Below are positions 15,821 through 23,966 of a stretch of DNA of 39,351 bases, in pieces. The stretch spans positions 1-39,351 of the forward strand of contig BDTJ01000023.1 of NCBI GenBank assembly GCA_002897655.1. Reading direction: 5' to 3'. The translations under genes were made by a program, and so were the position numbers. Position 1 is the stretch's first letter, and each line of letters begins with the position of its first letter. Source of the stretch: an archaeon BMS3Abin17. Lineage in GTDB: Archaea > Nanobdellota > Nanobdellia > Pacearchaeales > GW2011-AR1. The notes below the pieces were generated by a model, which saw only the letters and a list, made by a program, of their open reading frames with translations, made no database searches and had not been told where the DNA came from.

Positions 15821-16687
15821 ATGAAAAAGGGGTTAATAATATTATTTGTATTTGTATTTTCCAGTATCTCCCTAGTAAATGCAGCATGTGAATTAGACGC
15901 AAGTATGATAAATCAGGACCCATATCCTGCTGTTCCTGGAAACTATGTAAAATTAGTTTTTCAGATAACTGGCACTGAAAATCCTGAATGTGGCAGGATT
16001 TCAATTGAGCTCTTAGAAAAATATCCTATTTCATTTGACCCGGGAGAATCATCGTTAGTGCAGATTAGGGGAGGGACCTATCAAAGAGATTATAGTTCTT
16101 ATTTAATTGTGCCCTACAAAGTCAGGCTTGATGAAAATGCACTTAATGGAGAAAATAAAATTGAAGTCAGGTTTGGCAAGGGAAATCTGAGTGAATCATA
16201 CAAATCAAAGTCATTTAATATTGAAGTTGAGGATACTCATGCAGATTTTGAGATTTTTATAAAAGCATATGATGCAAAGACAAAAAAATTAACATTTGAA
16301 ATTCTAAACATCGCAGAATCAAATGTTGAAGCATTAACACTGGAAATTCCAAAACAGGATAATATTACTATCTTAGGTTCAAAAACAAATATCCTCGGGG
16401 ACCTGGACTCAAATGAGTATACAACAGCAGACTTTACAGCCACTCCAAAACAAGGAGAGATTACAATAAAAATTTCATATAGTGATGCAATAAATAAAAG
16501 AAGAACAATAGAAAAAAAGGTTTTATTTGAGCCAGAATATTTTAAACCTTCTGATGCAGACCAAAAAAAGCCATGGTATGTCTATCTGATTTACATTCTG
16601 ATTGCCGGAGCAGTAGTTTATTTCTTTTATCGGCACCGTAAAAAGAAAAAAGAAAGATATGGACATCACATTAGAAGACATCACTGA
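15821..16687 (+). CDS. Secreted S-layer-like (COG1361-type) membrane-anchored protein
   Basis: The 288-residue protein starts with a signal peptide (LIILFVFVFSSISLVNA) and ends with a membrane helix (about 248-267, VYLIYILIAGAVVYFFY) and a very basic His-rich tail, so it is anchored outside the cell. The extracellular part is beta-rich, beginning CELDASMINQDPYPAVPGNYV. Such domains occur in archaeal proteins of COG1361 (S-layer related), which are often encoded beside MacB-like ABC exporters. Here the exporter genes are convergent, 8 bp away. Family assignment is by overall pattern. Confidence 0.65.
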   Translation: MKKGLIILFVFVFSSISLVNAACELDASMINQDPYPAVPGNYVKLVFQITGTENPECGRISIELLEKYPISFDPGESSLVQIRGGTYQRDYSSYLIVPYKVRLDENALNGENKIEVRFGKGNLSESYKSKSFNIEVEDTHADFEIFIKAYDAKTKKLTFEILNIAESNVEALTLEIPKQDNITILGSKTNILGDLDSNEYTTADFTATPKQGEITIKISYSDAINKRRTIEKKVLFEPEYFKPSDADQKKPWYVYLIYILIAGAVVYFFYRHRKKKKERYGHHIRRHH

Positions 16688-16694
16688 AGTTTCA

Positions 16695-17897
16695 TCACTC
16701 ATACCTCAATGCATCAACAGGATTGATTCTTGAAGCCTTAATTGCAGGAATAACTCCGGAAATTGCCCCGGTAACAACTGCAAATAAAATACACCCGGCA
16801 AATAAATACCATGAATAATGCGGAGATAAAAATCCCCATCCCAAATTATCCAGGATAGCCCCCCCCAAGTATGTCACTAACCATCCCAGTAAAACCCCTA
16901 AAACCCCCGCTACAAAGCCAAGGAATGCAGACTCAAACAGGAATATATTAAAAATAACAGAATTTCTTCCTCCGATTGACTTGATTATCCCAATTTCTTT
17001 TACTCTTTCAAGAACAGATGAAATCATAGTATTTGCTGTATTAACCACTGAAACCAGAACAGAAACCAGTGCAATCAAAACAACAAAACCCACAACAATA
17101 TTAAGGGCAGTTGAGTAAGTCTCAATCAGGCTGTCAAAAGACTGAACAAAGAAATCCTCTTTGCCTTTTTCCAAATCCCTGCTTTTCCTTAAATTCTTTT
17201 CAACTCTCTCAACAATCGTGTCAAGCTGGCTTATATCAACTTTTGCAATAATCCACCCATATGAAGAATTAGGGTAAAGTTTTTCAAAATAATTCTTAGT
17301 CATGTAAACCTGCGAATCATCCTGCGGACTTCCAACAGCCTCAAAAAAACCAATTACCCTCATATCCCTGCCATTAACATTTATCTTGCTGTTCACCCCA
17401 TAAGACTTTGGAAAAATCCTGTCTTCAAACTGATAATTATACCCTAAAAGAACTTTTCCGTCATCGCCAGGATTAAACTCCCTGCCATTATAAACATCAA
17501 TATTAAAAATATCCATAACAAAAGTGCTGTCAGGATCATATGCCATTAAAAAAGCATATTTCTTAGTTTTATCCTGCACAATCTCAGCTGCCTTCCAGTA
17601 AATTCCTGATGCATCATAAACTCCCGCAGTCCTCTTAATTACTTTCAAATCATCTTCACTTAGCAAGAATGAGCTATCAAGTCCAGGAACAAAACCACCT
17701 TTTGGCTGTATAATTATCTTATCAGCAGATGAACCTGATTTTAATTCTTCCATATAGCCATAGAGCCCAAGCCCAAAACTAATAAAGATAAAAATTGTTG
17801 CAATGCCGACAAAAATAGACAAAATTGTGAGCAAGCTTCTTGACTTTCTGCTTCTTATATTTCTCAGTGAATAATTAATACTTTCATGCCCAATCAT
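16695..17897 (-). CDS. ABC transporter permease, MacB/FtsX-type (second)
   Basis: The 400-residue protein has the MacB/LolC layout: one N-terminal membrane helix (LTILSIFVGIATIFIFISFG), a large extracellular MacB periplasmic core domain, and three helices in the C-terminal FtsX domain (VVGFVVLIALVSVLVSVV, FLFESAFLGFVAGVLGVLLG, LFAGCILFAVVTGAISG). The ending INPVDALRYE is typical. It overlaps the preceding permease gene by 4 bp, and the ATPase gene is first in the same operon. These transporters use ATP to move lipoproteins, peptides or drugs rather than carrying them through a channel. The substrate is unknown. Confidence 0.9.
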   Translation of the reverse strand: MIGHESINYSLRNIRSRKSRSLLTILSIFVGIATIFIFISFGLGLYGYMEELKSGSSADKIIIQPKGGFVPGLDSSFLLSEDDLKVIKRTAGVYDASGIYWKAAEIVQDKTKKYAFLMAYDPDSTFVMDIFNIDVYNGREFNPGDDGKVLLGYNYQFEDRIFPKSYGVNSKINVNGRDMRVIGFFEAVGSPQDDSQVYMTKNYFEKLYPNSSYGWIIAKVDISQLDTIVERVEKNLRKSRDLEKGKEDFFVQSFDSLIETYSTALNIVVGFVVLIALVSVLVSVVNTANTMISSVLERVKEIGIIKSIGGRNSVIFNIFLFESAFLGFVAGVLGVLLGWLVTYLGGAILDNLGWGFLSPHYSWYLFAGCILFAVVTGAISGVIPAIKASRINPVDALRYE

Positions 17898-19102
17898 CCT
17901 AATGCCTCCACAGGATTTTGTTTAGCAGCCCTCATTGCCGGGATAATCCCAGACACCCCCCCAATCAAAAAACTTCCAATAAGAGAAAAAACAATTAAAG
18001 GAAGATTAAAATCAAGTAAAACATCAGAACCCATATAAGTATTCAGCCCGACAATTCCTAAAAATCCAATAAAAATCCCAAAAATAATTCCTACCAAACC
18101 TCCTACCAAACCTAATAAACCAGACTCAACAAAAAACTGATAAAAAATCTGGGAATTTCTTGCACCAATCGCCTTCATAATCCCTATTTCCTTTCTTCTC
18201 TCAAGGACTGATGCTGTCATAGTATTTACAATCCCAATAGCTCCGACAATTATTGAAATAGAGGCAATGATAATAACAAAAATCTGGACACCCCCTAAAA
18301 TGTTATTTACATCAGCAAGCATAGCTTCAGGAGTCTCTACTTCAAAATCTTCTTCTCCTTTTTTGACATTCCGCGTTCTTCTTAAAACACCCTTGATATC
18401 TTCTTTAGCCTTATCCATCAAATCCTTATCCTTAACTTTAACAGCAATAATATCAACCTCATCCCCATAATTCATAAGTTTCTCCAATGCATTGTCATTC
18501 ATCATAACAACATTATCAAAAATAAAACTCCCTTTTTTCTCTATAATCCCAATAACCTCAAATTTTTTATTCTGAATTAAAATTTTATTTCCAGGAACAA
18601 TCTTTTTTCCTAATCCAGCCTTATCAGTATAAAAGTTATTTCCTAATACAACCTTATTGGTATCCCCATCTTTAAGCAATCTTCCTGCTTCTGCTTCAAC
18701 ACCAATCACCTCATAAACAAATTTTCTCTTTTCCCTGTCAGGAATACTTGCTGCTGTAGAAAATATAATATTATCATTAAATTCAAGCTTTACTGTGGCA
18801 ATGTTTCTTCTTACAGCCAAATCAACACTGCTTAGTTTTCCTATTTCTCTTACATCATCAACTGTAAGGGGATTTACAACAGCTGTTCCAGGAGGGCCAT
18901 ATTCATTCAGGCCTCCTGCCTGAACAGTTATAACCTCTGTTGAGCTTATTCCAAACTGGTTTGCAACTGCAAGTTTCAGTCCGTTTCCCAAAATTATCAG
19001 GGAAATAACAGCAGTAACACCAATAAAAATCCCAATCAAAGTCAGCCAGCTCCTAATTCCCCTTCTCTTTAAATTCTTAAATGCAAATAAAAAATAGTCC
19101 AT
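17894..19102 (-). CDS. ABC transporter permease, MacB/FtsX-type (first)
   Basis: The 402-residue protein has the same arrangement as its neighbour: an N-terminal helix (LTLIGIFIGVTAVISLIILG), an extracellular domain of about 230 residues, then three C-terminal helices (IFVIIIASISIIVGAIGIVN, LLGLVGGLVGIIFGIFIGFL, LPLIVFSLIGSFLIGGVSG) and the ending QNPVEALG. The MTASVLERRKEIGIMKAIGA motif after the second helix is the usual FtsX coupling segment. The two permeases are divergent paralogues that probably form a heterodimer with the ATPase encoded just upstream (15-bp gap). Confidence 0.9.
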   Translation of the reverse strand: MDYFLFAFKNLKRRGIRSWLTLIGIFIGVTAVISLIILGNGLKLAVANQFGISSTEVITVQAGGLNEYGPPGTAVVNPLTVDDVREIGKLSSVDLAVRRNIATVKLEFNDNIIFSTAASIPDREKRKFVYEVIGVEAEAGRLLKDGDTNKVVLGNNFYTDKAGLGKKIVPGNKILIQNKKFEVIGIIEKKGSFIFDNVVMMNDNALEKLMNYGDEVDIIAVKVKDKDLMDKAKEDIKGVLRRTRNVKKGEEDFEVETPEAMLADVNNILGGVQIFVIIIASISIIVGAIGIVNTMTASVLERRKEIGIMKAIGARNSQIFYQFFVESGLLGLVGGLVGIIFGIFIGFLGIVGLNTYMGSDVLLDFNLPLIVFSLIGSFLIGGVSGIIPAMRAAKQNPVEALG

Positions 19103-19117
19103 TCTTTTCTGAAAATT

Positions 19118-19891
19118 TTACTTTTTTCTTTTTCTCTTTGCCTGCCTTATCAGTTCTTTCTCTGTTTTCGCAACCTTAATTCCGTTTTTTCTTCTTGTTA
19201 TTTTTTCAACCCTGCCATCCCTTAACCAGTAGACAATATCAGCATAAGCCTGTGCCAAATCAGGATCATGTGTAACCATGATAATTGTTTTTCCTTCATG
19301 ATTTAAATCCTTTAAAAATTGCAGGACAATTTCTCCTGTCTTAGTATCAAGGTTTCCTGTTGGCTCATCAGCTAAAATAACATCGGGGTCATTTGCAAGT
19401 GCACGGGCAATAGCAACTCTTTGCTGTTCTCCTCCTGAAATCTGATTAGGATAATGCTCCATCCTGTTGCCAAGCCCGACTTTTACCAAAAGCTCCTTTG
19501 CATACTCTTCTCTCTCAACCTTACTCATTCCCTGGAGCTCCATTGGAAGCATGACATTCTCCTTAACAGTCAAATTAGGAATTAGATTAAACTGCTGAAA
19601 AATAAAACCCACCTTCTTTCCCCTAAGTTGTGCCAAATCAGATTCAGTAAACCATGAAATATTCTCCCCTCCAAGATAGATTGACCCTTTTGTAGGAACA
19701 TCCAAACTTCCAACCAGATTCATTGCAGTAGATTTCCCGCTTCCGCTGGGGCCCATAATCGCAACAAAATCTCCTTCATAAACAGAAATCTCAACTCCGT
19801 CAACTGCCTTTACAATACTCTCCCCCATGTGATAATATTTTGAAACATTCTTAAGCCGGATAATTTCTTTTCTTTTTTCTTTTTTTGGCAT
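19118..19891 (-). CDS. ABC transporter ATP-binding protein, LolD/MacB type
   Basis: The 257-residue protein has all ATPase motifs: Walker [10 protein letters not shown] near residue 47, Q-loop FIFQQFNL, signature [14 protein letters not shown], Walker [13 protein letters not shown] and the switch His in VTHD. The sequence is closest in style to the LolD/MacB subfamily. A basic C-terminal tail ([12 protein letters not shown]-like) extends beyond the normal end. It is the first gene of the three-gene exporter operon, and its upstream region has an AT-rich box near 19912-19920. Confidence 0.95.
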   Translation of the reverse strand: MPKKEKRKEIIRLKNVSKYYHMGESIVKAVDGVEISVYEGDFVAIMGPSGSGKSTAMNLVGSLDVPTKGSIYLGGENISWFTESDLAQLRGKKVGFIFQQFNLIPNLTVKENVMLPMELQGMSKVEREEYAKELLVKVGLGNRMEHYPNQISGGEQQRVAIARALANDPDVILADEPTGNLDTKTGEIVLQFLKDLNHEGKTIIMVTHDPDLAQAYADIVYWLRDGRVEKITRRKNGIKVAKTEKELIRQAKRKRKK

Positions 19892-19940
19892 AAACAGAAA
19901 AATAATCTCAGTTATTTAAATTTATGTAAAATTACACTGG

Positions 19941-20036
19941 CTATAAAATCAAAAAGAAAGCATCATGGAGTATTATCCTCCCGGCATTAGCCCAGTTCAA
20001 AAACCGGTTGCGTTAAGTCAACTGGGAATAATATAA
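19941..20036 (+). other. TATA box followed by a 23-codon ORF that folds as a hairpin
   Basis: Between the ABC operon and the next gene is a relatively GC-rich island. A CTATAAAAT box (19941-19949) lies about 20 bp before an ATG at 19965 that opens a 23-codon frame, MEYYPPGISPVQKPVALSQL and three more residues, ending TAA at 20036. The same DNA holds a perfect 7-bp stem (19991-19997 with 20020-20026) enclosing a short palindrome (AACCGGTT). It may be a leaderless microprotein, a small structured RNA or both. No other gene fills this gap. Confidence 0.35.
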
Positions 20037-20086
20037 AATTCAAAACCATAAAATTGTGCATGTTAAAGCCTAATAACCTAAAATCC

Positions 20087-20509
20087 TTAAAACTCATCAC
20101 CTTTTAGCTTAACATATCCCAAAAAACCCATTTTCTCCCTTATATACCAACTAGCATAAATCTCTCCTATCCTGAATCCATGTTTTTCTGCTATTTGTTT
20201 GTCTTTAGATCCAAAAGGACTTAAAGCTGGTTCAATATCCACCATACTCAATCCGTTGGAAGAACAACCCCTGATTATGGGGCATTTCCTGCAAATAAAA
20301 TCTCTTTCATTATCAACAATCAATAAAAGTCTGTATGGGTCAGAAAATAACTTCTTAGCAGCATCGTAAGCTACATTCAAAAAAGGATGTTCAGAAGAAT
20401 TAATGTAATTAGCCTCAATTAATAAATTGGCAAAACCATTTCTGCCATACAGGTGAACAAGAGAGGCGCTTTCTAAATGATGATCTCTTAATCTAATTGT
20501 TTTTCTCAT
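20087..20509 (-). CDS. DUF1284-like protein with cysteine cluster
   Basis: The 140-residue protein begins IRLRDHHLESASL, close to the RLRGHHLLC opening of DUF1284, and has the following CRKCPIIRGC cluster (about residues 72-82) that in that family is thought to bind an iron-sulfur cluster. The HHLLC cysteine is absent here. Function is unknown. Its start abuts the stop of the GINS gene (20510), so it is in the same operon. The family assignment is moderate, made from these motifs alone. Confidence 0.5.
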   Translation of the reverse strand: MRKTIRLRDHHLESASLVHLYGRNGFANLLIEANYINSSEHPFLNVAYDAAKKLFSDPYRLLLIVDNERDFICRKCPIIRGCSSNGLSMVDIEPALSPFGSKDKQIAEKHGFRIGEIYASWYIREKMGFLGYVKLKGDEF

Positions 20510-21073
20510 TTATCCCTCACCAACAACCTCTGCCTTGTCATCTTCTATTAATATTTTTGCAATCTCATTTGGAATATTTGCAATCTGTCCTTTTTCAAAC
20601 CCCCCCATTTTATTTCCTTCTAAGCCTACAAACTCTTCTACATCTTCCTTAAAATGCAATAACTCATTTTTACTTGTTTCCTCTTTTTTACCATTCAATG
20701 CTTCTGTTAACTTTTTATCACAAGAATCAATAGATTTCATAAATTCTTCAAAGAGAGTTTTTTCAAAATCAAGCATATTCTCAAAATCCTGTCTTGAAAT
20801 ACCTGTTTCAGAGGCAATTAAAACCAAGTTAAGAATTTTTTTTCTTCTTCTTATGATTAATTCTTTAAACAGAGTTATTGCGTTCTCCAGTTGCTTTTTA
20901 GTCTTAATTATTACATCTGAAAAAGAATCATCCTCTTTTGAAGCTATCTGCTTTTTCTCTTTTAAATAATTTGCAACCTCCTCAACAAATTTTTTTGGCA
21001 AGAGTTGTAATTGCTCTGAATATCTCTCTTTTCTTGCTGCTTCATAAATATCATTATAAGTTATCATAATCAA
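20510..21073 (-). CDS. Archaeal GINS complex subunit
   Basis: The 187-residue protein (or 185 from the second Met) starts ITYNDIYEAARKERYSEQLQ and continues with LPKKFVEEVANYLKEKK, the hallmark of the GINS helical A domain. The C-terminal part has IPNEIAKILIEDDKAEVVGEG, a short beta-rich B domain as in Gins51. GINS joins MCM helicase and the RecJ-like DHH protein in the replicative CMG-like complex; an archaeal DHH phosphoesterase is encoded at 36047-37384. It is upstream of the DUF1284-like gene with no gap. Gins51 is more likely than Gins23 because the A domain comes first. Confidence 0.75.
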   Translation of the reverse strand: MIMITYNDIYEAARKERYSEQLQLLPKKFVEEVANYLKEKKQIASKEDDSFSDVIIKTKKQLENAITLFKELIIRRRKKILNLVLIASETGISRQDFENMLDFEKTLFEEFMKSIDSCDKKLTEALNGKKEETSKNELLHFKEDVEEFVGLEGNKMGGFEKGQIANIPNEIAKILIEDDKAEVVGEG

Positions 21074-21127
21074 AGAAACAAGGAGCTATTTTTAATGATT
21101 GCTATGATTGAAAATGCATTCTTATAA

Positions 21128-21460
21128 TCACCAATCAAGATTATTAACGTGTTTTAGGAATAATCCAGTTATTGCCTCTTTTGTCAGAGAACTCCCGATT
21201 TCCCTTGCACGAGTTTCTAGTTTTTTAGATAAAGTTCCATATGTACAAACAGTGTCTACAATTCCAAAGACATCTTCAGAAACTCTATCATTAGAAGAAT
21301 CCCTTTTATATGAATATAGAACATAATGTCCATCAGTAAATCTTGCGAGAACCCCTCCAATTTCTCTCTCTTCAAGATCCTCATTTTCAATTACAATTTC
21401 ATAATGTCCGGTAGCTCCATCAATTGCTTCTCCCTTCCTTACAATAACTCTTTCATCCAT
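21128..21460 (-). CDS. Hypothetical protein downstream of phosphoglycerate mutase
   Basis: The frame is open from 21514, inside the apgM gene, but the ATG at 21460 follows the apgM stop directly (1-bp gap) and is preferred, giving 110 residues (MDERVIVRKGEAIDGATGHY). It is soluble, with a likely mixed alpha-beta fold and two cysteines, and no motif that I recognise. The position suggests translational coupling with apgM. It could be a small enzyme-associated protein, but nothing in the sequence shows it. Confidence 0.55.
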   Translation of the reverse strand: MDERVIVRKGEAIDGATGHYEIVIENEDLEEREIGGVLARFTDGHYVLYSYKRDSSNDRVSEDVFGIVDTVCTYGTLSKKLETRAREIGSSLTKEAITGLFLKHVNNLDW

Positions 21461-21461
21461 C

Positions 21462-22703
21462 TTATTTATTAAACCCAATCTTCTTGAACAAATCCTTGCC
21501 ATTAATTCTTCCAAGAGTCCCGCGTGCTGCTTCTTTTTCAGAAAATTTCTTTTCTTTTGGAATTGAATTATTATAAAACAAAACAGGAACAGGGTCTGCT
21601 GAATGATGCTTAAGCTTGCAGGGGGTTGAGTGGTCTGCAGTTATCAGGACCTTAATCTTATTTGGAGGCGCAAATTTTCTTATAAATTTAATAAGAGTCT
21701 TGTCAATATATTCAATCATTGTCTTTTTTTCAACTGGCTTATTATCATGTCCAGGCAAATCTGTTTCTTTTATATGGATATATGCATAATCAAAATCTTT
21801 ATGGTTCTTTTTCAAGGCCTTGATTGAAAAATTGCATGCTTTTTCCAAACCTTCATAAAGATTTTCATAAGAATCCAGGCTTTCTAATTTAGGATAATCA
21901 AAAGTAACCACTTTCATACCACAAACCTCAGAAAAACCAATTTCCAAAGGCATATAGCTTGGAGAGAGCCATTTTTTGTAAGGTTTTAATTTAGGTTTTT
22001 CAGAGCCAGCCCCTCTTACTAACAAATAATTAGCAGGAAGTAATCCCTTTCTCCTTCTCTCATTATTGATTGGATGTTTATTCAATATTTCAAATGCTTT
22101 TCCTATAAACTCATTTACAATATTAGCAGAATATTGGGAATTGTCCTCTTCATCCATTGGTTTGCAATTACTAATTTTATTTACTTCCTTAGACTTTCCC
22201 TGAACATAAGTCGCATCATTTCCTGTAATATTGTCTGAAAAACCCCCCCTAAAAACCAGTACTGCCCTATGCTGAACTGTTGGCTCAAAAACAAACTTAC
22301 AAGGAAGATTTATCTTGTTTAAGGCCTTTGCAAGAATTTCTGCTTCTTCTGTTGTCAGTGTTCTTCCTGCTCTTCTGTCAATTATATTCTTGTCTTCAAG
22401 AGAATCGATTGTTGCAAAATTAACTCTCATTGCTAAATCTCCTCTTGTTAAATCTATTCCTGCCCCTCTTGCTTCTAATTGCCCTCTTGTGCTAAACATT
22501 AAATCATTTCCAAAGATAGAAACAATTGCTTCGTCTGATTCAGGGATAAAGCCAGGCTTAACAGGATACAATAAACCCATCTCACCTCTTGTAGCCAAAA
22601 AATCCATATTAGGAGTGTCTGCATCCTCTAAAGGAGTCTTCTCGCCAAGCAATTTATTTGGCAAATCACCCATTCCATCAATTATCACAAGTATGCCTTT
22701 CAT
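21462..22703 (-). CDS. apgM: 2,3-bisphosphoglycerate-independent phosphoglycerate mutase, archaeal type
   Basis: The start at 22703 (MKGILVIIDGMGDLPNKLLG) is chosen because a TATA box lies 26 bp upstream; the frame extends to 22748. The 413-residue product interconverts 3- and 2-phosphoglycerate in glycolysis and gluconeogenesis. The alkaline-phosphatase-fold metal ligands are visible: the first Asp in VIIDGMGD, the catalytic Ser in ESDEAIVSIFGND, and ITADHSTPCKLKHHSADPVP, split here for reading, near the end. The length is normal for the archaeal ApgM family. A small unknown gene follows. Confidence 0.93.
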   Translation of the reverse strand: MKGILVIIDGMGDLPNKLLGEKTPLEDADTPNMDFLATRGEMGLLYPVKPGFIPESDEAIVSIFGNDLMFSTRGQLEARGAGIDLTRGDLAMRVNFATIDSLEDKNIIDRRAGRTLTTEEAEILAKALNKINLPCKFVFEPTVQHRAVLVFRGGFSDNITGNDATYVQGKSKEVNKISNCKPMDEEDNSQYSANIVNEFIGKAFEILNKHPINNERRRKGLLPANYLLVRGAGSEKPKLKPYKKWLSPSYMPLEIGFSEVCGMKVVTFDYPKLESLDSYENLYEGLEKACNFSIKALKKNHKDFDYAYIHIKETDLPGHDNKPVEKKTMIEYIDKTLIKFIRKFAPPNKIKVLITADHSTPCKLKHHSADPVPVLFYNNSIPKEKKFSEKEAARGTLGRINGKDLFKKIGFNK

Positions 22704-22723
22704 ACATATAAGAAAGAGAGGTT

Positions 22724-22734
22724 CTTTATAAAAA
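22724..22734 (-). promoter_or_regulatory. TATA box of apgM
   Basis: On the minus strand TTTTTATAAAG is centred about 26 bp before the ATG at 22703. This is the standard archaeal spacing for transcription starting at or next to the start codon. It supports the shorter apgM start. One of the two 16-bp direct repeats flanking the retroelement lies just upstream of it (22747-22762). Confidence 0.6.
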
Positions 22735-22746
22735 TTTATATTCACC

Positions 22747-22762
22747 AATACATAGCGAATAA
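22747..22762. repeat. 16-bp direct repeat, right-hand boundary copy of the DGR (3' side)
   Basis: The 16-bp sequence AATACATAGCGAATAA occurs here, 4 bp past the reverse transcriptase stop codon, and again, identical and in the same orientation, at 25002-25017 upstream of the DGR target gene. The distance between copies is 2255 bp and everything between belongs to the DGR. Flanking bases differ beyond the 16 bp. Confidence 0.85.
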
Positions 22763-22766
22763 GAAA

Positions 22767-23222
22767 TTAAATTTTTATTTCTTTCTTAATTAACCCATCA
22801 ATCAGCTTATAACTATTAGCCCACTTAGCATAAGCTTGCCATCCTTGAAAAATCTCTAAAAACTTACTATAACTTATTTTTCCCTGATTAAACAATCTTA
22901 TTTTTCTTCTCATATTTCTGATATTCCTCCCCCTTAATAAATGATGGTAATAAAAATTTCTAAATCCGACAAAGTCTACTCCTCTTGAAAGAGAAATTAT
23001 TTTAGACTTATCTGGATGAAGCTCAAGTTTTAACCTTTCTTTAAGAAATTTGTTAATCTCTTTTTTCCAATATACTAATTTATCTTTAGAATTATGTAAA
23101 ATTACAAAATCATCAACATATCTAATATAATATTTTGCTTTTAATTTGTGTTTTGCAAAATAATCTAATTCATTTAAATAAACATTTGCAAAAAATTGTG
23201 AAGTTAAATTACCGAGAGGCAT
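22767..23222 (-). CDS. DGR reverse transcriptase, C-terminal part (catalytic half)
   Basis: This 151-residue frame begins MPLGNLTSQFFANVYLNELD. The LGNLTSQ segment matches the (I/L/V)GxxxSQ motif that marks DGR reverse transcriptases. YIRYVDDFVI follows, with the catalytic YVDD pair near residues 37-38, then the PDKSKI block and a thumb region ending WANSYKLIDGLIKKEIKI. It is the continuation of the ORF at 23233-23844 in another frame; the frame is open upstream through TNRRG to the (GA)9 tract. It is unlikely to act alone because motif A is in the other part. Confidence 0.85.
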   Translation of the reverse strand: MPLGNLTSQFFANVYLNELDYFAKHKLKAKYYIRYVDDFVILHNSKDKLVYWKKEINKFLKERLKLELHPDKSKIISLSRGVDFVGFRNFYYHHLLRGRNIRNMRRKIRLFNQGKISYSKFLEIFQGWQAYAKWANSYKLIDGLIKKEIKI

Positions 23223-23232
23223 GCCTCTTCTA

Positions 23233-23844
23233 TTAGTAGATTGGCTCGCGTCTCTCTCTCTCTCTCTCGGTTACGCCCTGAGAATTAAATAAGATTTGTT
23301 TAACCAACCAAATAGTTTTTTCATCTTTTATCCTGCTTTTTAGAATAGTCAAGAGAATATCATGATTAATATTTTGAAAATAATGCTTAATGTCTGCCTT
23401 TAAACAAAAACCTTTTATCTGGTTATTATTAAACCACCCATTTGTCTTTCCATTTCTTGAAACTTTTCTTTTAAATTTTTCAAATCTCTTTATTGCAAAC
23501 AAATTTCCTTTGCTTTTTCTGTTTGCACAGTTATCATAAATGAATGTTTTATCAAAGATGGGCTCAATTATATTGCATAAGGCATGGTGGACTATTCTGT
23601 CTCTAAAATCAGATTTTGAGATTTTACGAGTTTTAGGGTCTCTTAAAATAAATACCTTTAATGGTTTTGGCTTGTAAGTTTGATTTTTTAATTCGTCATG
23701 CAATATTTTCAGGTTATAAGCGAGATTTTCTTCAAACTCAATAACATAATCCTTCTTTGTTTTCCCTTTTCTTGCCTTTTTCCATGCAAGAATGAGGTTT
23801 TTCATTGAATATATATTCTGATAAATATCTTTGTAATTTTTCAT
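23233..23844 (-). CDS. DGR reverse transcriptase, N-terminal part (frameshifted)
   Basis: From the preferred ATG at 23844 (MKNYKDIYQNIYSMKNLILA) it encodes the fingers and motif A of a DGR-type reverse transcriptase: YKPKPLKVFILRDPKTRKIS, then DRIVHHALCNII, then CLKADIKHYFQNI with the motif A Asp at about residue 151. The frame is also open back to 23973, so the template repeat reads in frame ahead of it. It ends at a TAA (23233) after running out of frame in (GA)9, giving GVTERERERREPIY. One more GA unit, or two fewer, would join it to the C-terminal part as a single protein of about 360 residues, a normal length. The enzyme copies the template-repeat RNA with errors at adenines. It is broken as written. 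Confidence 0.85.
   Translation of the reverse strand: MKNYKDIYQNIYSMKNLILAWKKARKGKTKKDYVIEFEENLAYNLKILHDELKNQTYKPKPLKVFILRDPKTRKISKSDFRDRIVHHALCNIIEPIFDKTFIYDNCANRKSKGNLFAIKRFEKFKRKVSRNGKTNGWFNNNQIKGFCLKADIKHYFQNINHDILLTILKSRIKDEKTIWLVKQILFNSQGVTERERERREPIY
23251..23268 (-). repeat. (GA)9 microsatellite in the reverse transcriptase gene
   Basis: Eighteen bases of pure TC on the plus strand (GA on the coding strand) lie between reverse transcriptase motif A and the LGNLTSQ motif. Nine units put the downstream half out of frame; seven or ten units restore it, reading TERERDASQSTNRRGMPLGN across the tract. Dinucleotide runs of this length are classical sites of replication slippage. Confidence 0.9.
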
Positions 23845-23875
23845 TTTAGTGAAAAGTCCCTGGAGTAGGGCTATT

Positions 23876-23966
23876 CCAAAAGCATGGCCATCATCGTTGT
23901 CGTTCCAGTTGTTGCCATTAACATTCAACCTGTTGCCGAAGTTCCAGTTGTAGTTCAGGGCAGACA
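23876..23966 (-). repeat. DGR template repeat (TR)
   Basis: This 91-bp segment aligns without gaps to the variable repeat at 24268-24358 (offset 392). There are 13 mismatches, and every one is at an adenine of the minus (template-coding) strand: 8 or more A to G, the rest A to T or C. About 26 adenines are present. The codons are dominated by AAC and AAT, the codons that adenine mutagenesis can turn into the widest set of residues without making a stop. The segment between TGGCCATGCTTTTGG and the 3' end is unchanged in both copies, as expected for the site where copying or homing begins. The TR lies directly upstream of the reverse transcriptase gene. Confidence 0.95.
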
